Shown piece after piece: positions 7,894-15,487 of a DNA stretch of 32,834 bases. The DNA comes from Phycisphaerales bacterium. Its GTDB lineage: Bacteria; Planctomycetota; Phycisphaerae; UBA1845; Fen-1342. The DNA is taken from positions 1-32,834 of the forward strand of contig PMMM01000153.1 in assembly GCA_003162245.1 (NCBI GenBank), read 5' to 3'. Position numbers and translations under genes: made by a program. Within the stretch, counting starts at the first letter, position 1. Each line of letters starts with the position of its first letter. The notes below the pieces were generated by a model. The model was given only the letters and a program-made list of their open reading frames with translations. It made no database searches and had not been told where the DNA came from.

Positions 7894-8805
7894 TCAACCC
7901 TTCGCGCGCCGTTTTCCCGACCGCCCCCGTGCCGCTGGCACGTGCTTGTGCGGCTGCTGAGGATGGCCGTGGTCTCGCCGCCGCGCGGCGTCGCGACGAA
8001 GAGGGAGTTTCTTCTGAGTAGGGCAATCCGTTTCATCTGCCGTTCGGCCAGGTTGTCGTGGAGCAGGACGGCCGCGTCCGTGGTGAACCGCGTCAGTTCC
8101 CGCCGCCGGTTTGGCGTGTGGCCGATGGCCCGCGCCAATGCCAGGTCCTTTTTCCAGCCGCGCCCGGGCCACTGCCAGGTCATTCCAGAGCGCGCGGGAT
8201 GCCACGGAATCACTGTGCATCTCTTCCAGCTTGTGTCGCACTTCCCGCGCCACGTCCGCCACGCGCCCCGCAACCCGCTGGTGGACGGCGTCAAACGCCT
8301 CCAGCCGCGTGTTGTCGTCATCGGCCAATTGCTGCCGCAACTCTTCCGCCGCCCCGCGCAGCTCCTCAGCCAGCGCCTGCCGGCTGGCCTCGAATTCTCT
8401 CAGCAGGTCGCGCGTCTGGGCCGTCAGCTCAGCGACGTCCTGGACATTGTCGTCGCACATCTGGGCGATCCCCTCGTGCATTTCGTGGAACGTGTCGAGA
8501 CGCGCGGCCTCGCCACTGGCCGCCAGTTCGCGGAGTCCGTCCGCTGTCCGCCGTAGCTCGTCGGCCACAGCGGCCTGCTCTTCGTTGCACGTTGCCAGAA
8601 AGCGGTGCGTCTCCTCCGCCAGGCCTTCCACGCACCCGACAAAGCGGTCGTGCGTCACGCCGAACGCCTGTCGGCGCTCCGCCGCGCTGTTCGCCAGAAA
8701 CTCCGCCACCCTGGACTTCACGTCGGTAACGGCCTTCTGCCGCTCGCAAGCCAAGGAGAAAACGTCCTCGGTCAGAGCTTTGCACTGTTCAGTCGCACGC
8801 GCCAT
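7894..8805 (-). CDS. gvpC: GvpC-like repeat protein with a foreign C-terminal tail
   Basis: The first ~218 residues form a long amphipathic helical protein with 33-residue periodicity: leucine-initiated units start at residues 37, 70 (short, 24 residues), 94, 127, 160 and 193, with patterns such as LANSAAERRQAF, LAASGEAARLDTF and LADDDNTRLEAF followed by a His four residues on. GvpC of cyanobacteria and haloarchaea is built of similar ~33-residue helical repeats that bind and stiffen the GvpA shell. After about position 8150 the frame runs through a remnant of an IS66 transposase in the wrong frame, giving an unrelated Arg/His/Pro tail of about 80 residues. The original C-terminus is therefore lost. 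The start is ATG 8805, eight bases after GAGGAG. It is the next gene after gvpA, the classic gvpC position. Confidence 0.75.
   Translation of the reverse strand: MARATEQCKALTEDVFSLACERQKAVTDVKSRVAEFLANSAAERRQAFGVTHDRFVGCVEGLAEETHRFLATCNEEQAAVADELRRTADGLRELAASGEAARLDTFHEMHEGIAQMCDDNVQDVAELTAQTRDLLREFEASRQALAEELRGAAEELRQQLADDDNTRLEAFDAVHQRVAGRVADVAREVRHKLEEMHSDSVASRALWNDLAVARARLEKGPGIGAGHRPHAKPAAGTDAVHHGRGRPAPRQPGRTADETDCPTQKKLPLRRDAARRRDHGHPQQPHKHVPAARGRSGKRRAKG
7926..8150 (-). mobile_element. IS66-family transposase, C-terminal remnant
   Basis: In the minus-strand frame shifted relative to the gvpC-like gene, about 75 residues match the IS66 transposase C-terminus: LARAIGHTPNRRRELTRFTT, then DNLAERQMKRIALLRRNSLF, then VATPRGGETTAIL and TSTCQRHG. 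The family pattern is AIgYtlnqW.aL.rFl.dg.l.iDNN.aER.mR..aLGRKN.LFaGSd.gGe.aA.lySl..tckrhG. Only the last quarter of a transposase is present, without start, upstream catalytic residues or inverted repeats. The first Asn of the DNN motif is replaced (HDN). It lies between the GvpC repeats and gvpJ on the same strand. Confidence 0.85.
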
Positions 8806-8953
8806 GTTCACATCTCCTCAAATGTTCAGACTTCCAACACGCTCTCCGTTTCCGTATCGCCGTGTTCGCCGCTGCCGGCGAAACGCGGTGCCGACCCCGG
8901 CGACATTGGTCTTCGCGAGGCCTCCAGACGCGCGAGCCCGCGACCGCGGAAAT

Positions 8954-8992
8954 CCGGCGGGAAGGGCCGTATTTGCGGCCCCTCCCCGCCAG
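8954..8992 (-). terminator. Hairpin after gvpA (putative partial terminator)
   Basis: On the minus strand, about 35 bases after the gvpA stop, an almost fully paired GC-rich stem of about 14 bp (GGCGGGGAGGGGCCG against CGGCCCTTCCCGCC, one bulge) closes a CAAATA loop and is followed by GGATTTCC. The T-tract is short, so it could be a leaky terminator or a 3' stabiliser of the gvpA transcript. Similar hairpins between gvpA and gvpC set a high gvpA-to-gvpC ratio in cyanobacteria; that parallel is inference. The rest of the 219-bp gap to the gvpC-like gene shows nothing else clear. Confidence 0.6.
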
Positions 8993-9024
8993 ATAATTCA
9001 CCCAACGCAGTCTGCCCGGGCGTG

Positions 9025-9243
9025 TTACGCCGGGGCTGCCGCAGTCGCCGTGAGGCCGACGGCCTCCGCGTACTTCAGGTACGTCTCCACCGAGGCGATT
9101 ACGGCGCGGGCCTCGATCGAGAGCAGCTCGATGCCGACCAGGGATACCTTGGCCCAGGCATCGACCACAATCCCCTTGTCCAGGATGCGGTCGATAACCT
9201 CGGCCAGACTCGAACTCTCAGTAGCCTTTTGAACCTTCGCCAT
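9025..9243 (-). CDS. gvpA: Major gas vesicle shell protein GvpA
   Basis: A 72-residue, near-canonical GvpA, the main structural protein that polymerises into the ribbed, gas-permeable shell. The conserved core is intact: [20 protein letters not shown], then [20 protein letters not shown], then [14 protein letters not shown], with a short Ala/Thr tail. Length is typical of the family (about 70-75). GGAGG lies upstream of the ATG at 9243. It is the first gene behind a sigma-54 promoter (9502-9517), implying a leader of about 250 nt, and is followed by a hairpin that may limit read-through into the gvpC-like gene. Confidence 0.97.
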   Translation of the reverse strand: MAKVQKATESSSLAEVIDRILDKGIVVDAWAKVSLVGIELLSIEARAVIASVETYLKYAEAVGLTATAAAPA

Positions 9244-9501
9244 TCGAACTTACCTCCAGGTAAAGTTGCTCAAGAAACCGTTTGTGACACGATCACCCCG
9301 GGGAATCACACCGTGCCGCCACCCTGCCCACTCCACTCGCATCTCACGGCAGGCGTCGCGGCACGCTCTAGAGCACATTTGGCCTCACATCGCGGCTCCT
9401 GTCCCACGCCGCCAACCGACCACGATCTTTTCAAGTCCGATCTTCGCTCGTGCGTCAGCCCAGGCTCCCGCACACTTCGTTCACAGACTACGATCAACTC
9501 A

Positions 9502-9517
9502 TGCAAGCTCCGTGCCA
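9502..9517 (-). promoter_or_regulatory. Sigma-54 (-24/-12) promoter of gvpA
   Basis: On the minus strand the sequence reads TGGCACGGAGCTTGCA, which matches the sigma-54 consensus TGGCACG-N4-TTGC[A/T] at every specified base, with GG and GC at the correct spacing. Transcription would start near 9491 and run toward gvpA (start codon at 9243). It sits in the 386-bp gene-free stretch 9244-9629. The locus also encodes a GAFTGA-type activator and a histidine kinase, which sigma-54 promoters require. An open frame spanning 9306-9608 is not considered real. Confidence 0.88.
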
Positions 9518-9611
9518 GTGCGGCGTCGTCCTTCTGATATAGGCGCCGGCCTCCGGCAGCTGCATGTCCGCGCTCTATCGGTCCCCACTCCCGCAACCCC
9601 GCATCCACGCC

Positions 9612-9656
9612 TGAGTTCCCCTATGGAACTCATGCCACTATGGAATCGATTCCATA
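9612..9656. promoter_or_regulatory. Two palindromes, probable activator sites for gvpA
   Basis: Site 1 (9612-9632) has 8-bp arms TGAGTTCC and GGAACTCA around a 5-bp spacer. Site 2 (9639-9656) is a perfect 18-bp palindrome, TATGGAATCGATTCCATA. Both contain TATGGAA and GGAA/TTCC halves. They lie about 120-165 bp upstream of the expected gvpA start, the usual distance for NtrC-type enhancer binding. Site 1 overlaps the stop codon of the kinase gene and site 2 lies inside its last codons. A terminator is less likely because no T-tract follows. Confidence 0.65.
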
Positions 9657-11198
9657 CTGGGCTGACGGGTGCTTGTCGCCGCCCGGCGGCCGCAACGCGG
9701 TGAGCGGAAGCGCGACAGTCACGGTTGTGCCGTCGCCCTCGCGGCTGGCGATGTCGATCCGGCCCTTGTGTTCCTGCACGATGGCGTAGCTAATGGAGAG
9801 GCCCAGGCCCGTACCTTTACCGATCGGCATGGTCGTGAAGAACGGGTCAAAGACCCGCGGCAGGTCGGCACTGCGTATACCTGCGCCGGTGTCCGCAATC
9901 TCGAGTACGGCCTGATTCTGGACTTCCGTTAGCGCGATGCGCAACACGCCGCCATGCTCAGACATGGCATTCGCGGCGTTCAACACCAGGTTGGTGACAA
10001 GCTGCTGCAAGAGCGCCGCGTTGCCGCTGACCCACGCCGGATGGTCCGGGGCCTGCCTGACAACCTGGATCTGGCTCGACGCGAGCTGGTTGGCCACGGG
10101 CGCCAGAGCCTCATCGACTAACGGCCCCAGGTCCAGCGGCTCCATCACGCCTTGGTCGGATGATCGCGCGAAGCACAGCAGGCCCTCGACAATGCTGCTC
10201 GCCTTCTGCGTCGCGCGGCAAATGCACTTGGCGCACTCCCGCTGGATGTCTGCCGTGAGTGTCTTCTCGGCCAGCAACTGCGCCGACGATGAAATCACCG
10301 CCAGCGGGTTGCGGACCTCATGGGCAATGCCGCCCGCCATCACCCCCAGCGCCGCCAGCTTCTCGGACTGGAGCAACCGGGCTTCCAACTTGCGGCGTTC
10401 CGTCAGGTCACGCCCGACGGCGACCAGGCCGACCACACGGCCATCCGTGCCGCGCATCGACGAGATGACCCACGCGATCGGTACCGCGTCGCCTCCGCGG
10501 TTCGCAAGCTCAATCTCGACCGGCTCCCTGCGGCCCTCGCGCGGCGCCTGGTCGAGAATCGCCGCCAGCACGGCGCGTTGCGGCTCGGCCGCCAACTCAT
10601 AGAGGTAGCGGTCGCGCACCTCGCTCTCGGAGTACCCGGTCACCCCTTCGGCGGCCGTATTCCAGGTCAACACACGCCCGGCAATGTCAGTGGATACGAT
10701 GATGTCGGTGGCGCTCTCGACGACACTAGCCAAATGGCGCTCGGCCTGGCGCGCCTCGCGCCCGAGCCGCACCTGCTCGGTTACATCCTCCATGAGCAGC
10801 ATCACGTGCCCGACCGTGCCGTCTTGGCCGAACGGTATCAGGCTGTAGTAGTACGTCCGAGTCGGCAGACCGGGCGCCCGGTACACCATTTGCTCGCCCT
10901 TGACGGTGGCGCCGCTCTGAAACACCGCGGCGATGCGCTCTTGCAAGTGCAGGTGCTCACAGATGCCCGGTGGGAATGCGTCCTGAAGAAACCGGCCAAT
11001 CACGTTGGCTTCCGACACGCGCGCCTTCACCAGGAAATTGTGGTTCGCCGCCACGACCCGCAGGTGATCGTCGACCAGCAGCACCGAGCACGGTATATTG
11101 GCCAAGAGCATGTTGTAGAGTCGCTCGTACCCGTCCAGCCGGGGATCATCCGGCGCGCGCGCCGGGGTCCGTGGGGCTTGTGTAGTCAGCAGAGTCAT
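9630..11198 (-). CDS. Soluble PAS-PAS sensor histidine kinase (NtrB-like)
   Basis: A 522-residue cytoplasmic histidine kinase with no membrane segments. Two PAS domains (about 25-145 and 153-268) precede a HisKA domain with the H-box GGIAHEVRNPL (His293) and a HATPase domain with N-box NLVLNAANAM (403-412), DTGAG (436-440), DPFFTT and GKGTGLGLS. The layout matches NtrB-type kinases that partner sigma-54 activators, so the NtrC-type protein at 15.5-16.9 kb is the likely target. The PAS ligand is unknown; a CAKC motif (322-325) lies outside the PAS domains. Its ATG overlaps the stop of the preceding GvpF/L gene (ATGA), so it is made together with assembly proteins. It ends over the gvpA activator palindromes. 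Confidence 0.9.
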   Translation of the reverse strand: MTLLTTQAPRTPARAPDDPRLDGYERLYNMLLANIPCSVLLVDDHLRVVAANHNFLVKARVSEANVIGRFLQDAFPPGICEHLHLQERIAAVFQSGATVKGEQMVYRAPGLPTRTYYYSLIPFGQDGTVGHVMLLMEDVTEQVRLGREARQAERHLASVVESATDIIVSTDIAGRVLTWNTAAEGVTGYSESEVRDRYLYELAAEPQRAVLAAILDQAPREGRREPVEIELANRGGDAVPIAWVISSMRGTDGRVVGLVAVGRDLTERRKLEARLLQSEKLAALGVMAGGIAHEVRNPLAVISSSAQLLAEKTLTADIQRECAKCICRATQKASSIVEGLLCFARSSDQGVMEPLDLGPLVDEALAPVANQLASSQIQVVRQAPDHPAWVSGNAALLQQLVTNLVLNAANAMSEHGGVLRIALTEVQNQAVLEIADTGAGIRSADLPRVFDPFFTTMPIGKGTGLGLSISYAIVQEHKGRIDIASREGDGTTVTVALPLTALRPPGGDKHPSAQYGIDSIVA

Positions 11199-11911
11199 GA
11201 CACGACTTCCGTCTCTTGCGGCGCGACGAAGCTGTATGGTGCCCAGGGCCCGCTTACCAGCAGGCGATAGCCGACGCGCTCCTGGAGGCGCCGAAACTCG
11301 CCACGGAACGCGCCGATCTGCCCGCGTCGAATCAGGAAATACAGCGACATGAGCACGTGCGGCCCGATGACCGCCTGGGTGGCGCGCGACTGCACGCTCA
11401 GGCCGCTGAACGTGCGCTCCACGACAGACCGCGCCGCTGCGACCGTTTCGCGCTCGGCGTCCCGACAGGCATAGGCCGCCCGGCGCGCGGCCAGGTATGC
11501 CACACCAGAGCCGACTTCATTTGTCCGGCCGCCATCATCCCCTACCGGACGCCCGGCAGTCGCCAGCAGAACGCGGACGCCCATTTCGACGCACCCATCC
11601 ACCTGGTCGAGCAACGCACCGAATTCCGCCCGGCGCACCCGCAGAAACTCGTGGACTTGCGTCTCAGACGGCAAGAGACACCCGTAGCGCATCGGAAGAA
11701 CCGTGCGGCGTCTCAAAAGCACTGCGATCGCATCGGCGTACGCCGTCGCGCGCGCCGCGTCCGCAGTGCGGTTGAGTTCCGACACACGTGAGACCGCGGC
11801 CGCCAACGCGTCCTCTGTGACCAACACGATCGGCGTCCCCTCGACACCTTCCGGAAGCCTGCCCCGCCAAGGCGGCCGAGCGCGGAGAATGCAGTACACC
11901 AGGTGCCTCAT
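11195..11911 (-). CDS. GvpF/L-family gas vesicle protein, copy 3
   Basis: A 238-residue GvpF/L protein. It opens with the family strand HLVYCILRARPP, contains LRRRTVLPMRYGCLLPSETQ (the conserved vlP.RFG.v region) and ends SGPWAPYSFVAPQE, the GPWPPYSFV hallmark. GvpL and GvpF proteins bind GvpA and other accessory proteins during nucleation. The ATG at 11911 overlaps the stop of the preceding GvpF/L gene by four bases; the frame is open further upstream, but that is the shadow of its neighbour. Its stop overlaps the kinase start. Whether it should be called GvpL or GvpF cannot be decided from sequence alone. Confidence 0.88.
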   Translation of the reverse strand: MRHLVYCILRARPPWRGRLPEGVEGTPIVLVTEDALAAAVSRVSELNRTADAARATAYADAIAVLLRRRTVLPMRYGCLLPSETQVHEFLRVRRAEFGALLDQVDGCVEMGVRVLLATAGRPVGDDGGRTNEVGSGVAYLAARRAAYACRDAERETVAAARSVVERTFSGLSVQSRATQAVIGPHVLMSLYFLIRRGQIGAFRGEFRRLQERVGYRLLVSGPWAPYSFVAPQETEVVS

Positions 11912-12759
11912 CGGCTCTGCTCGCCATCGAGAAGGGAGGGACAGAAGCTGTACGGCGGCCACGGCCCGCAGATGTTCAGACTGAGCCCCCGCTCCGCATA
12001 CCGGGCCTCGATTTCGATAGCGTGGTCGCGCCACGCGGCCACGCGGTCCTTCAATACCAACTGCGCGCAGTTGAGAACCATCTGGCGGTCCTGCCACGAC
12101 GCTTCTCTGTCCTGCAGCCGCAGCGGACAGATGTCGACGGCGTGCGCCGCGAGCAAGCGTTCGACCTCCCCGGCCGTCTGACGGCCCAGGTCTTGCAGCC
12201 GTCGCCGCGCGCCGACGCGCAACTGCCGGCCCTGGATATAGCGTAGCCCGGGCGATACCGGCCCCGGCTCGGTGGTTTCGTCGACGGCCGTCTGAGATGC
12301 CACGAGCCACGCTTCGGCTTTGGGCATGTCGAGGAACGCCTTGACCGACCACTCCTCCAGGTCGGCCATGCGCGCCAGAAACAGCCCGATCGGCCCCGCG
12401 TTCGCGGCCACCGTGCCCTCCAGAGCCGACGTGGACGAAAACACGGTTCCGAAGCGCACGGGCAACACCGGCGAAAACCGCATCACCTCTTCGACAACCC
12501 GTTCGTGCCGGCGCGCGCGCGGCGCAATCCACGCCACGTTCCGCAGATTCGCGTCGCCGGACGGCCCGCTGAAGGTCCCCACCGGCACCGGGCTATACAC
12601 CGCGGCGATTCCCTCCACCGCCAGCGCCGTAACGTCCGCGTCGTCGATGCCCGTGGTTTCGATCCGATCGGCAACCGTATCGCGCGCGAAACAGTACACG
12701 TACACGCCCGGGCCACTGGCCGGCAGTCGCGTGCACAGCTCAGACTCCGGCTCACGCAT
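11908..12759 (-). CDS. GvpF/L-family gas vesicle protein, copy 2 (GvpL-like)
   Basis: A 283-residue GvpF/L protein and the longest of the three copies. Residues 18-26 give the usual GVYVYCFAR start, MRFSPVLPVRFGTVFSS (93-109) is the conserved central segment, and the C-terminus has LNICGPWPPYSFCPS, a close match to the family hallmark. The middle region (about 130-200) carries an insertion relative to copy 3. The ATG at 12759 lies within the end of the CDC48-like gene (8-bp overlap), and its own stop overlaps the next start (ATGA), so translation is chained. Likely role: GvpA binding and shell nucleation. Confidence 0.9.
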   Translation of the reverse strand: MREPESELCTRLPASGPGVYVYCFARDTVADRIETTGIDDADVTALAVEGIAAVYSPVPVGTFSGPSGDANLRNVAWIAPRARRHERVVEEVMRFSPVLPVRFGTVFSSTSALEGTVAANAGPIGLFLARMADLEEWSVKAFLDMPKAEAWLVASQTAVDETTEPGPVSPGLRYIQGRQLRVGARRRLQDLGRQTAGEVERLLAAHAVDICPLRLQDREASWQDRQMVLNCAQLVLKDRVAAWRDHAIEIEARYAERGLSLNICGPWPPYSFCPSLLDGEQSR

Positions 12760-14890
12760 GATTCCGCTCGCGGCTTGCGAGTACCTCGGCCAGGGCCCGT
12801 TCCAGATGGTCCTGACGAATGACCAGCTTCTCGGGTGGCGGCTCATCGGTATCGCGCAACGCCTCGCGAATGGTCTCGAGCGCGGCCAGGTTGCACGCCG
12901 ACTGGATGTCCGCCCCGGTGCACCCCTCCGTCGCCGCGGCCAACTCGTCGACGCGGATACCCTCCGCCAGCGGCTTGCCGCGCAGTCCGATCCGAAAGAT
13001 CTCCTTGCGACCCTCGCCGTCCGGCCGCGGCACCTCAAGCTGCACGTCGAACCGCCCCGGCCGCCGGAGCGCCGGGTCCAGCATGTCCGGCCGGTTCGTC
13101 GCACCCAGCACGAGCACGTCGCCCAACTCCTCTATGCCGTCCAGCTCGGTGAGGAACTGGCTGATTACGCGCTCGGTGACGTGCGAATCGGAGCTCCCCG
13201 CGCCGCGGATCGGCACCAGCGCGTCGATCTCGTCGAAAAACACGATGCACGGCGCCGCCTGCTTGGCCTTGCGAAACACCTCGCGCACCGCCCGCTCCGA
13301 CTCCCCAACGTACTTCGAAAGCAGCTCCGGCCCTTTCACCGAAATGAAGTTCACTTCCGTCTCGTTCGCCACCGCCTTGACCAGCAGCGTCTTCCCGCAA
13401 CCCGGCGGCCCCGAAAGCAGAATCCCCTTCGGCGGCGCCACGGCCACGCGATCGAACAGCGCCCGGTGCTTCAGCGGCCACTCCACCGCCTCGATCAACC
13501 GCTGCTTGACCTCGCTCAGCCCGCCCACGTGCTCCCAGCGCACGTCCGGCACTTCCACAAACACTTCGCGAATCGCCGACGGCTCGACCTCCCGCAGCGC
13601 CTCCACGAAATCGTGCATGTGGACTTCCAGCCGCAGGAGTGCGTCGTACGGAATCTCCGCCGCCGCAAAGTCGATCTCCGGCAGCAGCCGCCGCAGGCAG
13701 ATCATCGCCGCCTCGCGACACAGGGCCTCCAGGTCGGCGCCGACGAACCCGTGCGTAATTGCGGCGATCCGCACCAAGTCCACGTCCGGCGCCAGCGGCA
13801 TACCGCGGCTGTGGATCGCGAGAATCTCCTGCCGTCCTTCGCGCCCCGGGATCGGGATCGTGATCTCGCGGTCGAAGCGCCCCGGCCGGCGCAGCGCCGG
13901 ATCAAGCGCGTTGGGGATGTTCGTGGCGGCCAGCACGATCACGTGCCCGCGCTGGGACAGCCCGTCCATCAGGGCCAGCAGTTGGGCGACCACCCGTTTC
14001 TCGACATCGCCGACGACCTGCTCGCGCCGTGGGGCGATCGCATCGATCTCGTCGAGAAAAATGATGCTCGGCGCCTTCCGCCCGGCCTCATCGAAGATCT
14101 TGCGCAGGTGCGCTTCGCTCTCGCCGTAGAACTTGTGGATGATCTCCGGCCCATTCACCGAGAAGAAGCTGGCATCCGTCTCGTGCGCCACCGCGCGCGC
14201 AATCAGCGTCTTGCCGCACCCCGGCGGCCCGAGCAGCAGCACGCCCTTCGGCGCATCGATGCCCAGCCGCTCGAACACCTCCGGATACCGCAGCGGCAGC
14301 TCCACGATCTCCCGGACACGGAGGATCTGCGGCTTCAGCCCCCCGACATCCTCGTACGAAACACCCCCCGCGGCCTCACTCTTCTCCGTCCGTCCGACTT
14401 CGAGCACCGTTGTCGGGCGCACGGTCACCGGCCCCGGCGGCGCTGTGCTCGCCACTTTGAAGTCCGCCGCGCGCGAGCCGAACAACGTGGCGCGGATGCG
14501 GTCCCCCGCCACCACCGGCAACCCGTCCAGCAGGCTGCCGATGTACTTCAGGTCGCGTTCCCGGGGCGTGATCGTCGTGGGGACGAGCACGACCCGCACG
14601 GCGGGGCGTGTGGCGATCTTGCGGACTTCCACCGCCTGGTCCAGACCGACGCCCACGTTTTCTCGCGTCAACCCGTCGATCTGAATCCGCGCGCGGCCAC
14701 GCTGCTCTTTGTACGCCGGCATGGCCTTCGCGACCGTCTTGCGCTTGCCGCTCAGCTCGACTACGTCGCCGATCTCCAGTCCCAGCGCGGCGATGTCGGC
14801 GGGGTCCATCCGCGCCAGCGCCCGGCCGACGTCCTTGCCGAGCGCCTCGGTGACCTTGAGGCTCAGCGTGGTGTCCGTGGCGACAGTCAC
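12752..14890 (-). CDS. CDC48/VAT-type double AAA+ ATPase
   Basis: A 712-residue CDC48/p97/VAT-family unfoldase. The N-domain (1-165) has the double-psi barrel start LKVTEALGKDVGRALARMDP and KTVAKAMPAY. D1 carries Walker A GPPGCGKT (221-228), Walker B IIFLDEID (276-283) and RRPGRFD; D2 carries GPPGCGKT (494-501) and IVFFDEID (549-556) with a second RRPGRFD. All ATPase motifs appear intact. These hexamers thread or remodel proteins and are common in archaea but patchy in bacteria. Here the gene overlaps the Hsp20-like gene upstream (ATGA) and a GvpF/L gene downstream, so it is made as part of the gas vesicle operon. Remodelling or clearing of shell subunits is the inferred role. Confidence 0.95.
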   Translation of the reverse strand: MTVATDTTLSLKVTEALGKDVGRALARMDPADIAALGLEIGDVVELSGKRKTVAKAMPAYKEQRGRARIQIDGLTRENVGVGLDQAVEVRKIATRPAVRVVLVPTTITPRERDLKYIGSLLDGLPVVAGDRIRATLFGSRAADFKVASTAPPGPVTVRPTTVLEVGRTEKSEAAGGVSYEDVGGLKPQILRVREIVELPLRYPEVFERLGIDAPKGVLLLGPPGCGKTLIARAVAHETDASFFSVNGPEIIHKFYGESEAHLRKIFDEAGRKAPSIIFLDEIDAIAPRREQVVGDVEKRVVAQLLALMDGLSQRGHVIVLAATNIPNALDPALRRPGRFDREITIPIPGREGRQEILAIHSRGMPLAPDVDLVRIAAITHGFVGADLEALCREAAMICLRRLLPEIDFAAAEIPYDALLRLEVHMHDFVEALREVEPSAIREVFVEVPDVRWEHVGGLSEVKQRLIEAVEWPLKHRALFDRVAVAPPKGILLSGPPGCGKTLLVKAVANETEVNFISVKGPELLSKYVGESERAVREVFRKAKQAAPCIVFFDEIDALVPIRGAGSSDSHVTERVISQFLTELDGIEELGDVLVLGATNRPDMLDPALRRPGRFDVQLEVPRPDGEGRKEIFRIGLRGKPLAEGIRVDELAAATEGCTGADIQSACNLAALETIREALRDTDEPPPEKLVIRQDHLERALAEVLASRERNHA

Positions 14891-15438
14891 TGGCCAGCCC
14901 CCCCATGTTTCTGCTCAGCCTGCTTCGCGAACCGGACTTCGACGACCCCGTTGTGGCACTTCCAACTCATGCGCTCAGCCGCAAACGTCGCCGGCAGCAA
15001 CACTTCGCGCCGGTATTTCTTGTCGCCGCGCTCCGCGGCAATCGTGAGAATGTCGTCTTGCAGGTCGAGCTTGACGTCGTCCGAGGCTATGCCGGGCATC
15101 TCGGCGACCACGAGCACGCAGTCCTGCTCGTCGAACAGGTCCACCATTGGCTCGCGAACCTCGTCCACGACCGTCTGGCCGGTCTTTTCGTCCTTCCGCA
15201 CGTTTCCGAACGGCTCGACGGTGACTCCCTCCCCGCCCAAGCCCGTGCGGATGTTGAATCCGTAGACGCCTTTGACCTTCCCGTCCGTGCTGCCGAACGT
15301 GCCGGACTTGCGCAGCTCCTCGCCCTTTTCGGCCAACTCGCCGAGCTTCTCGAGCATTGTGCCGAGCCCGTCGAGGATTCCGCCGAGGCCCGCCGTGCCC
15401 TTCTCTTCCGCGTCCTTCGTTGCTTTCTGTCTTGTCAT
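14887..15438 (-). CDS. gvpH: Hsp20/alpha-crystallin chaperone, GvpH-like
   Basis: A 183-residue small heat-shock protein. The N-terminal ~95 residues (helical, then Gly-rich) precede an alpha-crystallin domain: EPMVDLFDEQDCVLVVAEMP, then GIASDDVKLDLQDDILTIAA, ending in HNGVVEVRF, a form of the A-x-x-x-n-G-v-L motif. Gas vesicle clusters often include such a protein, called GvpH in haloarchaea, and it may protect aggregation-prone Gvp proteins. GGAGA precedes the ATG by eight bases. It starts a run of overlapping genes (Hsp20, CDC48, two GvpF/L, kinase). The 49-bp gap before it holds no perfect promoter. Confidence 0.85.
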   Translation of the reverse strand: MTRQKATKDAEEKGTAGLGGILDGLGTMLEKLGELAEKGEELRKSGTFGSTDGKVKGVYGFNIRTGLGGEGVTVEPFGNVRKDEKTGQTVVDEVREPMVDLFDEQDCVLVVAEMPGIASDDVKLDLQDDILTIAAERGDKKYRREVLLPATFAAERMSWKCHNGVVEVRFAKQAEQKHGGAGQ

Positions 15439-15487
15439 GACTGCATTCTCCGTTCGGTGACCAGTACCGCGTTTTCAGTTCCGCAAA

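Noticed and set aside
8876-8893. GGCAC...TTCGC sequence upstream of the gvpC-like gene
   Set aside because: The spacing between the GG and GC elements is one base too long and the -12 element is poor.
9306-9608. Open frame of about 100 codons between the kinase and gvpA
   Set aside because: It covers the sigma-54 promoter, has no ribosome site and no family resemblance.
9612-9656. Palindromes read as a kinase-gene terminator
   Set aside because: No T-tract follows on the minus strand, and the distance to the sigma-54 site fits an enhancer better.
11912-12532. Long upstream extension of the GvpF/L copy 3 frame
   Set aside because: It lies wholly over copy 2 in another frame; the GvpF/L N-terminal strand starts exactly at ATG 11911.
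12320-15265. Very long plus-strand open frame (about 980 codons) opposite the CDC48 gene
   Set aside because: It is an antisense shadow of GC-rich coding DNA, with Arg/His/Pro-rich composition and no recognisable domain.
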